Numbered from the stretch's first letter, positions 1 through 8,766 are shown. The stretch: DNA of 64,000 nucleotides from Pseudomonas sp. 30_B (GCF_017491605.1 NZ_JAFGYY010000004.1:162011-226010); one strand, 5' to 3'. Translations and numbers: made by a program. Notes: a model not told the origin generated them from the letters alone.

Positions 1-1181
1 ACAGGGGTCTTGGTATCGGTCGCGCCTGAGCCGTCGGTCACCTTGAGCGTGAAGCTTTCGCTGTTGTCTTCCTTGAGCGCCTCGATGGCGTTGTCGTTGG
101 GGACGTACTCATAGGCGCCGCTGTTAGCCAGATACAACGTGCCGAAGTTGCCGACCAGTTTTTGCTGGTAGTTGGTTCCATTGATATCGAAGGACCCGCT
201 GGTCGTACCGGCACTGTCGATCGTATAGGCCTTGCTATCGCCGGCATCACGGTCTGCCGTGGTCAGTTGGCCGGTCACGCTGGTGAAGGTGTTGTCGACC
301 GAGGTGTCGATATAGGTCTTGGCGGTCAGGTTTGCGCTGAGCTCGGGCGTGTCGTTGACGCCCTTCAGGCTGATGCTGATGGTCTGGGTGGCGCTGTCGG
401 CCGTGCCGTCGGTTGCGCTGACCGTGAAGTCCACGGCCTGGGTGATCTTCAGGCCCTCCACCGCCGCATCGTTGGCGACGAACTTGTAGGCGCCGCTCGT
501 GGTGTTCAGGTAGAAGGTGCCGTAGGCCGAACCCTTCTGCACGTCGAAGCCCAGGCTATCCCCCGTCCCGCTCGCGGCGACGGAGCCCGCTAGCTTGTAG
601 CTCACCGTATTGCCGTCGGAATCGCTGCCGTGCAGGGTGCCGGTCACAGGGGCATAGGTGTCGTCGCCCGCCGTATCGGTCACCGTGCCGTTGCTGACGG
701 TGTCCAGAGTCGGCGCATGGTTGACGCTGGTGATCAGCGTGCCGCTGGTGTCGACGTACTTGCCTTCGCCGCTGATCGAGCTGTCGCTGGTGACTCGCAC
801 ACCAATGGTCAGGAGCGTCGGGTTGCTCGCTAGCAGCGCGGTGATGGCCGTCGGCAGGTCGAGCGTCGTCGCCGAGAATGACATCGACTCGCCGGCGGTG
901 AGGAAGCTCACCTTGTTCACACCCGCCGACCCGAGCCCGGTGCTGGAAACCTTGTAGACGTCGTCCCAGGTAATGCCGGTGCCATTCATGTTGAGGCTGT
1001 TGTCGGACTTGGCCAGGGTGACCGTTCCTTCAACGAGCTTGTCGCCATCGGAGAACCAGAGCGCATTGAGGTCCAGATACCCGGTTGTACAGGTCACCGT
1101 GAAGGTGCCGGCACTGTTGTAGACGACCTTGAACTGCAAACCGGACGCGGCAGAACCGAAGTCCCACTGATATTCGCTCAT
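1..1181 (-). CDS. Large VCBS-repeat adhesin, N-terminal part (cut by window start)
   Basis: Reading the minus strand from an ATG at 1181 gives 393 codons open to the window edge; the C-terminus lies outside. Residues 1 to about 150 form a Ser/Thr/Gly-rich beta domain. From about 152 two repeats of roughly 120 residues follow, each with the VCBS pattern (GTLHGSDSDG, FxLNTTSGAYKFVAND, FTVSATDGT, then GVND / TPEL junctions). There is no N-terminal signal peptide, which fits type I secretion of giant RTX/Bap-like biofilm adhesins, whose secretion signal is C-terminal. A good Shine-Dalgarno (AGGGAAGG) precedes the ATG. One cysteine (near residue 35) is unusual for this class. The total size, the RTX tail and any retention module cannot be seen, so the adhesin call rests on the repeats. 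Confidence 0.8.
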   Translation of the reverse strand, partial: MSEYQWDFGSAASGLQFKVVYNSAGTFTVTCTTGYLDLNALWFSDGDKLVEGTVTLAKSDNSLNMNGTGITWDDVYKVSSTGLGSAGVNKVSFLTAGESMSFSATTLDLPTAITALLASNPTLLTIGVRVTSDSSISGEGKYVDTSGTLITSVNHAPTLDTVSNGTVTDTAGDDTYAPVTGTLHGSDSDGNTVSYKLAGSVAASGTGDSLGFDVQKGSAYGTFYLNTTSGAYKFVANDAAVEGLKITQAVDFTVSATDGTADSATQTISISLKGVNDTPELSANLTAKTYIDTSVDNTFTSVTGQLTTADRDAGDSKAYTIDSAGTTSGSFDINGTNYQQKLVGNFGTLYLANSGAYEYVPNDNAIEALKEDNSESFTLKVTDGSGATDTKTP

Positions 1182-1728
1182 GATCCTTCCCTCACATCAA
1201 AGCTGAAATGCCTCGGACAACCTCTGTTTTGGAGCTCGCGGCCAATTAATCCCTGATTTGGGATCCTGCGGATTCGGGGTGGGGGAGTCTTTCGAACCGC
1301 CAAGAGGGGGGCTGCAAGCGTAGTGAGTGCCGACGTCGGTGCAGGTCGATTCTTCGTCGTCCCGGAAAACTGCGCACTTTACGGTGGCAACGCTTATCGA
1401 AACCTCCCATCCATGCATCCGTCAGGTCATTGGTTTTTTGATTCTCCGCTCGGTACCAAACCCGCTCAGGTGCATGGAGCACTCGACGCAACCGATATAA
1501 GGAATACGGGCCCGATAACGCGGCTGCATACCTTTACGTTGCTTTGGCTTTACACCCGATTCAGGTTTGTACTGCCCTTGGACGGTAGCTCAATGCCATT
1601 AAAGTGTTCGTCGGTTCGACAGGGAATTGACGAAATGCAGGAGTTAATCCGATGAGTGGCGAAAAGCGTCAATATCCAAGCGTCAGCCGCAAGGGCGAAT
1701 AGGTTGGCCGCAATGAAAAACGCCAGTC
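1182..1728. other. Gene-poor intergenic region upstream of the adhesin
   Basis: About 550 bp with visibly lower GC than its neighbours. A 110-codon plus-strand ORF (1323-1655) has no recognisable family or Shine-Dalgarno and I do not call it. The region should hold the adhesin promoter (minus strand), but I could not pick a convincing -35/-10 pair. No tRNA, IS end or REP was seen. Confidence 0.5.
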
Positions 1729-1744
1729 TCAGACCGGCGTTTTC
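1716..1744 (-). terminator. Intrinsic terminator of the AraC-family gene
   Basis: On the minus strand AAAACGCC pairs with GGCGTTTT through a GTCT/AGAC inner stem and is followed by a T run. The left arm lies inside the last codons of the AraC-family gene (its stop is 1729-1731), so the coding sequence ends within the hairpin. Confidence 0.7.
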
Positions 1745-2757
1745 TTTTGTTGCTGGCGGTATTCGCCGGGTGTCTGGTCGGTCCAGGCCTTGAAGCTGCG
1801 GTGGAATGAGCGCGACTCGGTGAAGCCCAGGTACTGGGCAATGTCCTGGATGGGCAAATCACTGTGCACCAGATAATGCTCGGCCAGTTCCTGGCGCAGT
1901 TCGTCGAGGATCTGCTGGTAGCTGGTGCCGGCCTGTTGCAGGTGGCGCTGCAGGGTGCGCACGGTCATCTCGAAGCGCTCGGCGACGCGCTCCTTGCGCG
2001 GCAGGCCGTCCTTGAGCAGCAGGCGCAGCGCGTTCTTCACCCGTAGCGGCAGCGGCTCGTCGTCGTCCAGTTCGGCCATCAGCGCCAGGGCGTGTTCTTC
2101 CAGGGTACGCAGCAGGTTGGCGTCGGCCTGGCGCAGCGGGTAGGCCAGCAGCGGCAACGGCACCAGCAGGGCACTGAAGCATTGTTCGAAGCGCACCGGG
2201 CAGCCGAACAGCTGCTCGTACTCGGCCAGCGTGGTGCCCTCGGGTTGTGCGTGCTGGAACCAGACTTCCTTCGGCGAGCCCTGTGTGTCGGCGATCCAGC
2301 GGGCGTACAGCAACCAGGAGGCCAGCACGTTCTCCACCATGTGCCGGCGGATCGGTGCTGCGTCGTGGCGGCAATTCCAGATCAGCTTCACATGGTCGTC
2401 CGCCGGCTCCAGCGCACTGGTGCCCATGTCGCCCACCAGTTTCTCGTACGGAATGATCCGGCCCATGGCTTCGCCGAGATTGGCGCAGTTCATGGTGATG
2501 TAGCCGAGTACGCTCCAGGAGCCGGGCTGGACGAAGCGCGCCGAATGCAGCCCGAACAGCGGGTCGCCGGAGTGTGTGCAGAGATACTGCAGCAGGCGCT
2601 CATGGGCCTCGCTGGGCAGGCGCTGGCTGTTGTCGCTCAGTTGCGAGCGTTCGAGGCCCGCGGCCTGCAAGGCAGCGTCCAGGTCCATGCCGAGGGATTC
2701 GGCGTGGCGCAGGTATTTCAGCAGGGCGGGGACTGAGGTGTAGCCGAGGGAATGCAT
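1729..2757 (-). CDS. AraC-family transcriptional regulator
   Basis: 342 residues. The N-terminal two thirds match the arabinose-binding-like domain common in Pseudomonas AraC regulators of the OruR/ArgR-like type. The C-terminal ~100 residues hold two helix-turn-helix motifs, the second with the AraC signature (DIAQYLGFTESRSFHRSFK, then W, then TPGEYR). It is divergent from the flavoprotein gene at 2886 with a 128-bp shared promoter region, so it is the natural candidate regulator of the 2886-7663 operon. The effector is unknown. The P. aeruginosa counterpart sits in the same place by memory (about PA3027). Confidence 0.9.
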   Translation of the reverse strand: MHSLGYTSVPALLKYLRHAESLGMDLDAALQAAGLERSQLSDNSQRLPSEAHERLLQYLCTHSGDPLFGLHSARFVQPGSWSVLGYITMNCANLGEAMGRIIPYEKLVGDMGTSALEPADDHVKLIWNCRHDAAPIRRHMVENVLASWLLYARWIADTQGSPKEVWFQHAQPEGTTLAEYEQLFGCPVRFEQCFSALLVPLPLLAYPLRQADANLLRTLEEHALALMAELDDDEPLPLRVKNALRLLLKDGLPRKERVAERFEMTVRTLQRHLQQAGTSYQQILDELRQELAEHYLVHSDLPIQDIAQYLGFTESRSFHRSFKAWTDQTPGEYRQQQKKTPV

Positions 2758-2885
2758 GGCGCTCGTTCTTGTTCTGGTGTCTCGATCGGCAACTGCGCCT
2801 GTCTTGATCCGACAGTGACAGGGCAGGGCGGCTGGCTAGTATAGGCAGCCATCAGGCGCTATCGAAACAGTAAAAAGGAGCGGGC
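2758..2885. promoter_or_regulatory. Divergent promoter region, AraC regulator / agpS-like operon
   Basis: 128 bp between two divergent starts. It contains CTGTC-N7-GACAG followed by GTGACAGGG (about 2797-2823), a plausible regulator site, and a TAGTATAGG stretch about 35 bp before the ATG at 2886 that could be a -10. A clear AAGGAG Shine-Dalgarno precedes that ATG. Assignment to the AraC protein is inference. Confidence 0.4.
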
Positions 2886-4481
2886 ATGCGACGCTGGAAC
2901 GGCTGGGGTGAGGAAACGACGGTAGTGGAACTGCCCGAGAACGGGCGCGGTTTTCTCGCCGAACTGGTTGGCGCTGGCCAGCCATTGCCGGATGCCTCGC
3001 TGGAGAGCGTGCTGGCGAAAGTACCGGCTTCGCGTCTGCCGGAGCATCCGCTGGTGGTGCGTGATGCCCGTGACCGCCTGCTGCATGCCCGTGGCCAGAG
3101 CCTGCCGGACTGGCTGGCGATGCGCGAAGGCGAATTCGGCGTGTTCCCCGATGGCGTCGCCTACCCGCAGACCGCCGAGCAGATCCGCGAGCTGCTGAAG
3201 TTCGCCGAGCTCTGGGATTGCCTGGTGATCCCCTACGGCGGCGGCACCTCGGTGGCCGGCCACATCAATCCGCCAGCGTCCGACAAGGCGGTGCTCACCG
3301 TTTCCCTGGAACACATGAACCGCCTGCTGGAGCTGGACGAGCAGAGCCTGATCGCCACCTTCGGCCCCGGCGCCAATGGCCCGCAGGTAGAAAGCCAGTT
3401 GCGCGCCCGTGGCTATACCCTCGGACACTTCCCGCAGTCGTGGGAACTCTCCACCCTCGGCGGCTGGGTTGTCAGTCGCTCCAGCGGCCAGCAGTCGCTG
3501 CGCTACGGACGCATTGAGCAGCTGTTCGCCGGCGGTTCGCTGGAGACCTTCGCTGGCACCCTGGAGATTCCGACCTTCCCGGCCTCCTCGGCAGGGCCTG
3601 ATCTGCGCGAGGTGGTGATGGGCTCCGAAGGGCGCTTCGGTATCCTCTCCTCGGTGAAGGTACGTGTTACTCGCATCGCCGAGGACGAGCGTTTCTATGC
3701 CGTGTTCCTGCCGTCCTGGGAGCAGGCGCTGGAAGGTATCCGCACGCTGGTGCAGGCGCGGGTTCCGCTGTCGATGCTGCGCCTGTCCAACGCCATCGAG
3801 ACCCAGACCCAGCTCGCGCTCGCCGGCCACCCCGGGCAGATCGCCTGGTTGGAGCGCTACCTGAAGCTGCGCGGCGCGGCGGAGGGCAAGTGCATGCTGA
3901 CCTTCGGCGTCACCGGCGACCGGGCGCAGAACGCCACCTCGCTGCGTGCCGCGCGACGCCTGCTCAAGGGATTTGGTGGCGTGTTCACCGGCACCCTGCT
4001 GGGCAAGAAGTGGGCGCAGAACCGCTTCCGCTTCCCCTACCTGCGCGAGGCGCTGTGGGAGAACGGCTACGTGGTGGACACCCTGGAAACCGCCACCGAC
4101 TGGTCCAACGTCGACAACCTGCTGAATCGCATCGAAGCCAGCCTGCGCGACGGCCTGGCTGCCGAGAGCGAGCGGGTGCACGTGTTCACCCACCTCTCCC
4201 ACGTCTATGGCGAAGGGTCGAGCATCTATACCACCTACGTGTTCCGCCCGGCAGGCAGCTACGCGCAGACCCATGAGCGCTGGCGCAAGCTCAAGCACGC
4301 GGCGAGCCAGGCCATCGTGCAGAACCGCGGCACCATCAGCCACCAGCACGGCGTGGGCAAGGATCACGCGCCCTACCTGCCGGTGGAGAAGGGCCCGCTG
4401 GGCATGGCGGCGATCAAGGCGCTGGCCGGGCATTTCGACCCGTCCGGCCGGATGAACCCCGGCACCCTGCTGCAGGACTGA
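2886..4481 (+). CDS. FAD-linked oxidase, alkyl-dihydroxyacetonephosphate synthase-like
   Basis: 531 residues of the vanillyl-alcohol-oxidase FAD fold. Features typical of the AGPS subfamily rather than of D-lactate/glycolate oxidases: an N-terminal WNGWG motif (residues 4-8), the FAD pyrophosphate loop PYGGGTSVAGH (116-126), a SIYTTYVF segment (about 446-453) where AGPS has its essential tyrosine, and SHQHGVGK (485-492) matching the SHHHGVGK catalytic histidine motif. AGPS exchanges the acyl chain of acyl-DHAP for a fatty alcohol in ether-lipid synthesis. Whether this protein does that is not known. It is first in a tight operon with a GlpD-family dehydrogenase (4-bp gap) and an FGGY kinase. 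The 2-hydroxyacid dehydrogenase alternative is less likely because of the motifs. Confidence 0.85.
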   Translation: MRRWNGWGEETTVVELPENGRGFLAELVGAGQPLPDASLESVLAKVPASRLPEHPLVVRDARDRLLHARGQSLPDWLAMREGEFGVFPDGVAYPQTAEQIRELLKFAELWDCLVIPYGGGTSVAGHINPPASDKAVLTVSLEHMNRLLELDEQSLIATFGPGANGPQVESQLRARGYTLGHFPQSWELSTLGGWVVSRSSGQQSLRYGRIEQLFAGGSLETFAGTLEIPTFPASSAGPDLREVVMGSEGRFGILSSVKVRVTRIAEDERFYAVFLPSWEQALEGIRTLVQARVPLSMLRLSNAIETQTQLALAGHPGQIAWLERYLKLRGAAEGKCMLTFGVTGDRAQNATSLRAARRLLKGFGGVFTGTLLGKKWAQNRFRFPYLREALWENGYVVDTLETATDWSNVDNLLNRIEASLRDGLAAESERVHVFTHLSHVYGEGSSIYTTYVFRPAGSYAQTHERWRKLKHAASQAIVQNRGTISHQHGVGKDHAPYLPVEKGPLGMAAIKALAGHFDPSGRMNPGTLLQD

Positions 4482-4485
4482 CGGC

Positions 4486-6069
4486 ATGTCCGCCTGGAAC
4501 GCAGCCTGGCGTGAAAAGGCGCTGTCTGAGCTGGCGACACGCGACTGGGACATGATCGTGGTCGGTGGCGGCATCAGTGGCGCCGGCATCCTGAGGGAGG
4601 CCGCGCGGCGCGGCTGGAGCTGCCTGCTGATCGAGCAGCGCGACTTCGCCTGGGGCACTTCCAGTCGCTCGTCGAAGATGGTCCATGGTGGCTTGCGCTA
4701 CATCGCCAAGGGCCAGTTCGGCCTGACCCGCGACTCGGTGCGCGAACGCCAGCGTCTGCTCGGCGAAGCGCCGGGGCTGGTCGATCCGTTGAGCTTCATC
4801 ATGCCGCACTACCGGGGCGGCTTCCCCGGCCCGCGGGTGTTCGGCACGCTGCTGTCGCTGTACGACGCCCTGGCCGGGCGGAGCAATCATCTGTTCTACC
4901 GGCTCGAAGAGCTGCGTTACCTGGCGCCGGGCCTGAAGGAAGATCGTCTGTTGGGAGGCACCCGTTTCCAGGATGCGGTGACCGACGATGCGCGCCTGGT
5001 GATGCGCGTGATCGCTGAGGCGCGGGCTGAAGGTGCCGAGGCGCTGAACGGCCTGAAGGTGATCGAACTGGAACGCCGCGATGGCCGCGTGCAGGGACTG
5101 CTCGCCGAGGACCGCGAGAGCGGCCGGCGCTTTGGCTTCCGCAGCCGCGCCGTGGCGTTGGCCACCGGCGCCTGGGCCGATGCGCTGCGGCAGAAGCAGG
5201 GCAGCGAACACATCCGTCCGCTGCGCGGCAGCCACCTGTTGTTGCCGGCCTGGCGCTTGCCGGTGGCCCATGCCTTCAGCTTCATGCATGGCCAGGACAA
5301 GCGCCCGGTATTCGTCTTCCCCTGGGAGGGCGCGACGGTGGTTGGCACGACCGACCTCGATCACCGTGACAGCCTGGATGACGACGCGGCCATCAGTCGC
5401 GAAGAGCTGGACTACCTGCTGGCCGCCTGTGCCCAGCAGTTTCCGTCCGCCCGGATTACTGCCGACGACGTGCGCTCCACCTGGGCCGGCGTGCGCCCGG
5501 TGGTCAGCGATGGCGCCCCGACGCTCAAACCCTCGGACGAGAAGCGCGAGCATGCGCTGTGGTCCGAGCCCGGCTGCGTGACCCTGGCCGGCGGCAAGCT
5601 CACGACCTTCCGTCTGTTGGCGCTGGAGGTGCTGGAGGCCTGCGCGCCGATGTTGGAACGGCCGCTGGAAGCCGCGGGAGAGAGCGTCTTCAGCACCGGC
5701 GCCGCCGTGGTATTGCCGGGCCTGACACCGACCCAACGGCGCCGCCTGAGCGGCCGCCATGGACGTGCGTTGCCGGAGCTTGCACGCCTGCTGAAAAGCG
5801 TAGGCACCGGACGCATCGGCGACACCGACTGCCTCTGGGCCGAACTGGCCTGGGCGGCGGAGGGGGAAATGGTGCTGCACCTGGACGACCTGTTGCTGCG
5901 CCGCACCCGTATCGGCCTGCTGCTGGCCGACGGCGCCACCGCCGAGCTGCCGAAGGTCCGTGCACTGTGCCAGCCGCGCCTGGGTTGGGACGATGCCCGC
6001 TGGAAGCAGGAAGAACAGGATTACCTGGCGCTCTGGCGGCGTTGCTACAGCCTGCCGGACCCGCGCTGA
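4486..6069 (+). CDS. FAD-dependent glycerol-3-phosphate dehydrogenase family protein (GlpD/GlpA-like)
   Basis: 527 residues. A Rossmann FAD motif VVGGGISGAG lies at 25-34, followed by TSSRSSKMVHGGLRY (58-72), the GlpD/GlpA hallmark that contacts FAD and phosphate. A second family motif GTTDLDHR lies in the middle, and a C-terminal helical domain follows. Members oxidise sn-glycerol-3-phosphate to DHAP, passing electrons to quinone at the membrane. It starts 4 bp after the AGPS-like gene, so the two are co-translated; DHAP made here could feed that enzyme's chemistry (inference). It is probably a paralogue of the catabolic glpD, which in Pseudomonas normally sits with glpFKR, none of which is in this window. 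Confidence 0.85.
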   Translation: MSAWNAAWREKALSELATRDWDMIVVGGGISGAGILREAARRGWSCLLIEQRDFAWGTSSRSSKMVHGGLRYIAKGQFGLTRDSVRERQRLLGEAPGLVDPLSFIMPHYRGGFPGPRVFGTLLSLYDALAGRSNHLFYRLEELRYLAPGLKEDRLLGGTRFQDAVTDDARLVMRVIAEARAEGAEALNGLKVIELERRDGRVQGLLAEDRESGRRFGFRSRAVALATGAWADALRQKQGSEHIRPLRGSHLLLPAWRLPVAHAFSFMHGQDKRPVFVFPWEGATVVGTTDLDHRDSLDDDAAISREELDYLLAACAQQFPSARITADDVRSTWAGVRPVVSDGAPTLKPSDEKREHALWSEPGCVTLAGGKLTTFRLLALEVLEACAPMLERPLEAAGESVFSTGAAVVLPGLTPTQRRRLSGRHGRALPELARLLKSVGTGRIGDTDCLWAELAWAAEGEMVLHLDDLLLRRTRIGLLLADGATAELPKVRALCQPRLGWDDARWKQEEQDYLALWRRCYSLPDPR

Positions 6070-6103
6070 GCGGGCGCCTGTCAAGAACAAGAAGGATCGC
6101 ACC

Positions 6104-7663
6104 TTGAGCGAACAGAACTACCTGCTGGCCATCGACAACGGCACCCAGAGCGTGCGCGCACTGCTTTTCGACCTGGAGGGAAACCTTGTCGGCAAGGGCA
6201 AGGTGGAGCTGGAGGCCTATTTCTCCGACCACCCCGGCTGGGCCGAGCAGCACCCGGACTATTACTGGGAACAACTGGGCGAGGCGTGCAAGCGTCTGTG
6301 GGCCAGTGTGGACATCGATCGCAGCCGCATCCGTGGCGTGTCGCTCACCACCCAGCGTGGCACGGTGATCCACGTCGATGAAGCGGGGCAGGCCCTGCGC
6401 CCGGCGATCATCTGGCTGGACCAGCGCCGCGCCGAGCTGGGCGAGTCGATCAAGGGCCCCTGGGGATGGCTGTTCAAGCTGGTGGGGGCGCAGGGTGCGG
6501 TGGACTACTTCCGCACCCAGGCCGAAGTGAACTGGGTGGCCCAGCAGCAGCCGGACATCCACCGCCGCACCCACAAGGTGCTGCTGCTCTCCGGCTTCCT
6601 CACCCAGCGCCTGAGCGGGCGCTACGTGGATTCGGTGGCGTGCAGCGTCGCCTACCTGCCATTCGACTACAAGAAACTGCAATGGGCCGCGCCGCGCGAC
6701 TGGAAGTGGCAGGCGCTGGACGTGCGCCGCGAGCAACTGCCGGAGCTGCTCAAACCCGGCGAGCGGCTGGGCGAGATCAGCGCCGAAGCGAGCCGTCACA
6801 CGGGGATTCCCGAGGGCCTGCCGCTGATCGCCGCGGGCGCGGACAAGGCCTGCGAAGTGCTGGGCGCCGGCGCCATCGATCCGACCGTGGCCTGCCTGTC
6901 CTATGGCACCACGGCGACCATCAACACCACGCGCTCGCGCTACCTGGAAACCATTCCGCTGATCCCGCCGTACCCGGCGGCGATCCCCGACCACTTCAAC
7001 ACCGAGGTGATGATCTACCGGGGTTTCTGGATGGTCAGCTGGTTCAAGCGCGAGTTCGGCCTGCGCGAAATGCAGCGCGCCGCCGAGCTGGGCGTCGAGC
7101 CGGAGAAACTGTTCGACGAGCTGGTGAACAGCGTGCCCGCCGGCTCCATGGGCCTGATGCTGCAACCCTACTGGACCCCCGGCATCCGTGAGCCGGGGCT
7201 GGAGGCCAAGGGCTCGATCATCGGCTTCGGCGACGTGCATACCCGTGCGCACATCTACCGCGCCATCCTCGAAGGCCTGGCCTATGCGTTGCGCCAGGGC
7301 AAGGAGCGCATCGAGAAGCGCTCCGGCACCCGCATCCAGCGCCTGCGCGTGGCCGGTGGCGGCTCGCAGAGCGATGCGGCGATGCAGCTCACCGCCGATA
7401 TCTTCGGTCTGCCGGCGGAGCGCCCGCACGTCTACGAGGCGTCCGGCCTGGGTGCGGCCATCGACTGCGCGTTGGGGCTCGGACTCTACCCGGACTTTGC
7501 CAGCGCCATCGCCGCCATGACCCGCGTGGGCGAGGTCTTCCAGCCGCGTCCCGAGGCGCAGCGCACCTACGAGCGGCTGTACAACGAGGTCTACCAGCGC
7601 ATGTACAAGCAGCTCAAGCCGCTGTACCAGAGCATCCGCGAGATCACCGGTTATCCGGCATGA
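6104..7663 (+). CDS. FGGY-family carbohydrate/polyol kinase
   Basis: 519 residues from a TTG start. Upstream in-frame ATGs lie inside the preceding gene; the TTG at 6104 has AAGGA seven bases before it and gives the family N-terminus (LLAIDNGTQSVRALLFD, the phosphate-1 loop). Other FGGY features are DQRRAE, AAGADKACEVLGAG with its catalytic Asp, SYGTTATINTT and the adenosine loop VAGGGSQSDAAMQLTADIF. The family phosphorylates glycerol, xylulose, ribulose, erythritol and others, and the substrate cannot be read from sequence. Operon position with a G3P dehydrogenase and an AGPS-like enzyme suggests glycerol or another short polyol/ketose. The gap to the previous gene is 34 bp. Confidence 0.85.
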   Translation: MSEQNYLLAIDNGTQSVRALLFDLEGNLVGKGKVELEAYFSDHPGWAEQHPDYYWEQLGEACKRLWASVDIDRSRIRGVSLTTQRGTVIHVDEAGQALRPAIIWLDQRRAELGESIKGPWGWLFKLVGAQGAVDYFRTQAEVNWVAQQQPDIHRRTHKVLLLSGFLTQRLSGRYVDSVACSVAYLPFDYKKLQWAAPRDWKWQALDVRREQLPELLKPGERLGEISAEASRHTGIPEGLPLIAAGADKACEVLGAGAIDPTVACLSYGTTATINTTRSRYLETIPLIPPYPAAIPDHFNTEVMIYRGFWMVSWFKREFGLREMQRAAELGVEPEKLFDELVNSVPAGSMGLMLQPYWTPGIREPGLEAKGSIIGFGDVHTRAHIYRAILEGLAYALRQGKERIEKRSGTRIQRLRVAGGGSQSDAAMQLTADIFGLPAERPHVYEASGLGAAIDCALGLGLYPDFASAIAAMTRVGEVFQPRPEAQRTYERLYNEVYQRMYKQLKPLYQSIREITGYPA

Positions 7664-7744
7664 ACCGGCTGGATTAAGGTTGGCGCAAGCACTGTCCGCT
7701 ACTCTGGGGTCACAGTTACGGGAATTATCGGGAGACCGCCGACC

Positions 7745-8653
7745 ATGACGAAACCCAGGGCCATGCTGATCCTGCATGGCAAGCAGGCAACCAATGACGC
7801 GGTGCGCGAGGCGGTGAAGACCACGCGCCGGGCCGGGCGCAAGCTGGATGTGCGGGTGACCTGGGAGGGTGGAGACGCCCGGCGTCTGGTCCAGGAAGCA
7901 TTGGCAGCCGGTTACACGACCATAGTCGCCGGCGGGGGAGACGGTACCGTACGCGACGTGGCCGAAGCGCTGGTCCAGTGCGAGGGACGGGCCAGCCTGG
8001 CGATCCTGCCGCTGGGCACCGCCAACGATTTCGCCCGCGCCGCCGGGGTACCGCTGGAGCCGGCGGCCGCGCTGGCGCTGCTGGAAATCCCGCCGCGCCC
8101 GGTTGATATCGGTGAGATGGACGGCCATCTGTTCCTCAACATGGCCACCGGCGGCTTCGGCTCGAAGGTCACCGCCAACACGCCCGAGGAGTTGAAGAAG
8201 CTGCTGGGCGGCGCCGCCTACCTGCTGACCGGCCTGACGCGTTTCTCCGAGGTGCACACCGCACGCGGGAGCTTCCGTGGGCCGGGCTTCCACTGGGAAG
8301 GTGAGTTTCTCGCCCTGGGCATCGGCAACGGCCGGCAGGCCGGTGGCGGACATGCGCTGTGTCCAGAAGCGTGGGTGGATGACGGGCTGCTGGACGTCAG
8401 CATCCTGCCGGCGCCGCAGGACATGGTCGACGCACTGGGCGCCCTGCTCGGCAGCGGACTGGGCGGCCAGGAAGTGTTCGTCCGCGCGCGCCTGCCCTGG
8501 CTGGAAGTGGATGCCGCCGAGGGGCTGGACGTAAACCTCGACGGTGAGCCGCTTGGAGGACGACACCTGCGCTTCGCGGTGCGGCCGAACGCGCTGTCCA
8601 TGCACCTGCCAGAGGACTCTGCGCTGCTGGCCAAGGCGCTGCCGCCCCGCTGA
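7745..8653 (+). CDS. yegS: Lipid kinase, YegS/diacylglycerol-kinase family
   Basis: 302 residues. The DAGK catalytic signature GGGDGTVRDV (63-72) and PLGTANDFARAA (89-100) are both present, with the C-terminal beta-sandwich of YegS-like enzymes. E. coli YegS phosphorylates phosphatidylglycerol in vitro; the physiological substrate is unclear. It lies 81 bp after the FGGY kinase on the same strand, close enough for co-regulation but possibly with its own promoter. Its presence beside AGPS-like, GlpD-like and kinase genes strengthens a glycerolipid theme. Confidence 0.88.
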   Translation: MTKPRAMLILHGKQATNDAVREAVKTTRRAGRKLDVRVTWEGGDARRLVQEALAAGYTTIVAGGGDGTVRDVAEALVQCEGRASLAILPLGTANDFARAAGVPLEPAAALALLEIPPRPVDIGEMDGHLFLNMATGGFGSKVTANTPEELKKLLGGAAYLLTGLTRFSEVHTARGSFRGPGFHWEGEFLALGIGNGRQAGGGHALCPEAWVDDGLLDVSILPAPQDMVDALGALLGSGLGGQEVFVRARLPWLEVDAAEGLDVNLDGEPLGGRHLRFAVRPNALSMHLPEDSALLAKALPPR

Positions 8654-8766
8654 AGCGTACTGGTAGCCTGTGAGGGAGTCGGGCATGATGGCTCTGAGCC
8701 ATTATCCTGGATCGGGATAACTGGCCGATAGCCTTTCGCACGATCCCTTTCGAAGCAGGAGCAGGC

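Noticed and set aside
1260..1320. GGTTCGAA-like block on the minus strand resembling a tRNA T-arm or attachment site
   Set aside because: No acceptor stem, anticodon arm or CCA-adjacent pairing could be built around it, and no integrase or direct repeat was seen nearby.
1323..1655. 110-codon plus-strand ORF in the adhesin upstream region
   Set aside because: No Shine-Dalgarno, no family and mixed composition. It could be a remnant, but nothing in the sequence supports a gene.
5960..6103. Upstream ATG as start of the FGGY kinase
   Set aside because: It would put 48 extra codons inside the GlpD-like gene. The TTG at 6104 has a ribosome site and the family N-terminus follows directly.
5690..8686. 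A 998-codon minus-strand open frame across the kinase and yegS genes
   Set aside because: High-GC third-position bias keeps antisense frames open. Its composition (Gln, His, Arg, Ala-rich) is that of a shadow, and the opposite strand has three intact genes with catalytic motifs.
8705..8731. FliA (sigma-28) promoter before cheV
   Set aside because: The -10 GCCGATAG is good, but the expected TAAA at 15-bp spacing reads TCCT, so I did not list it as a feature.
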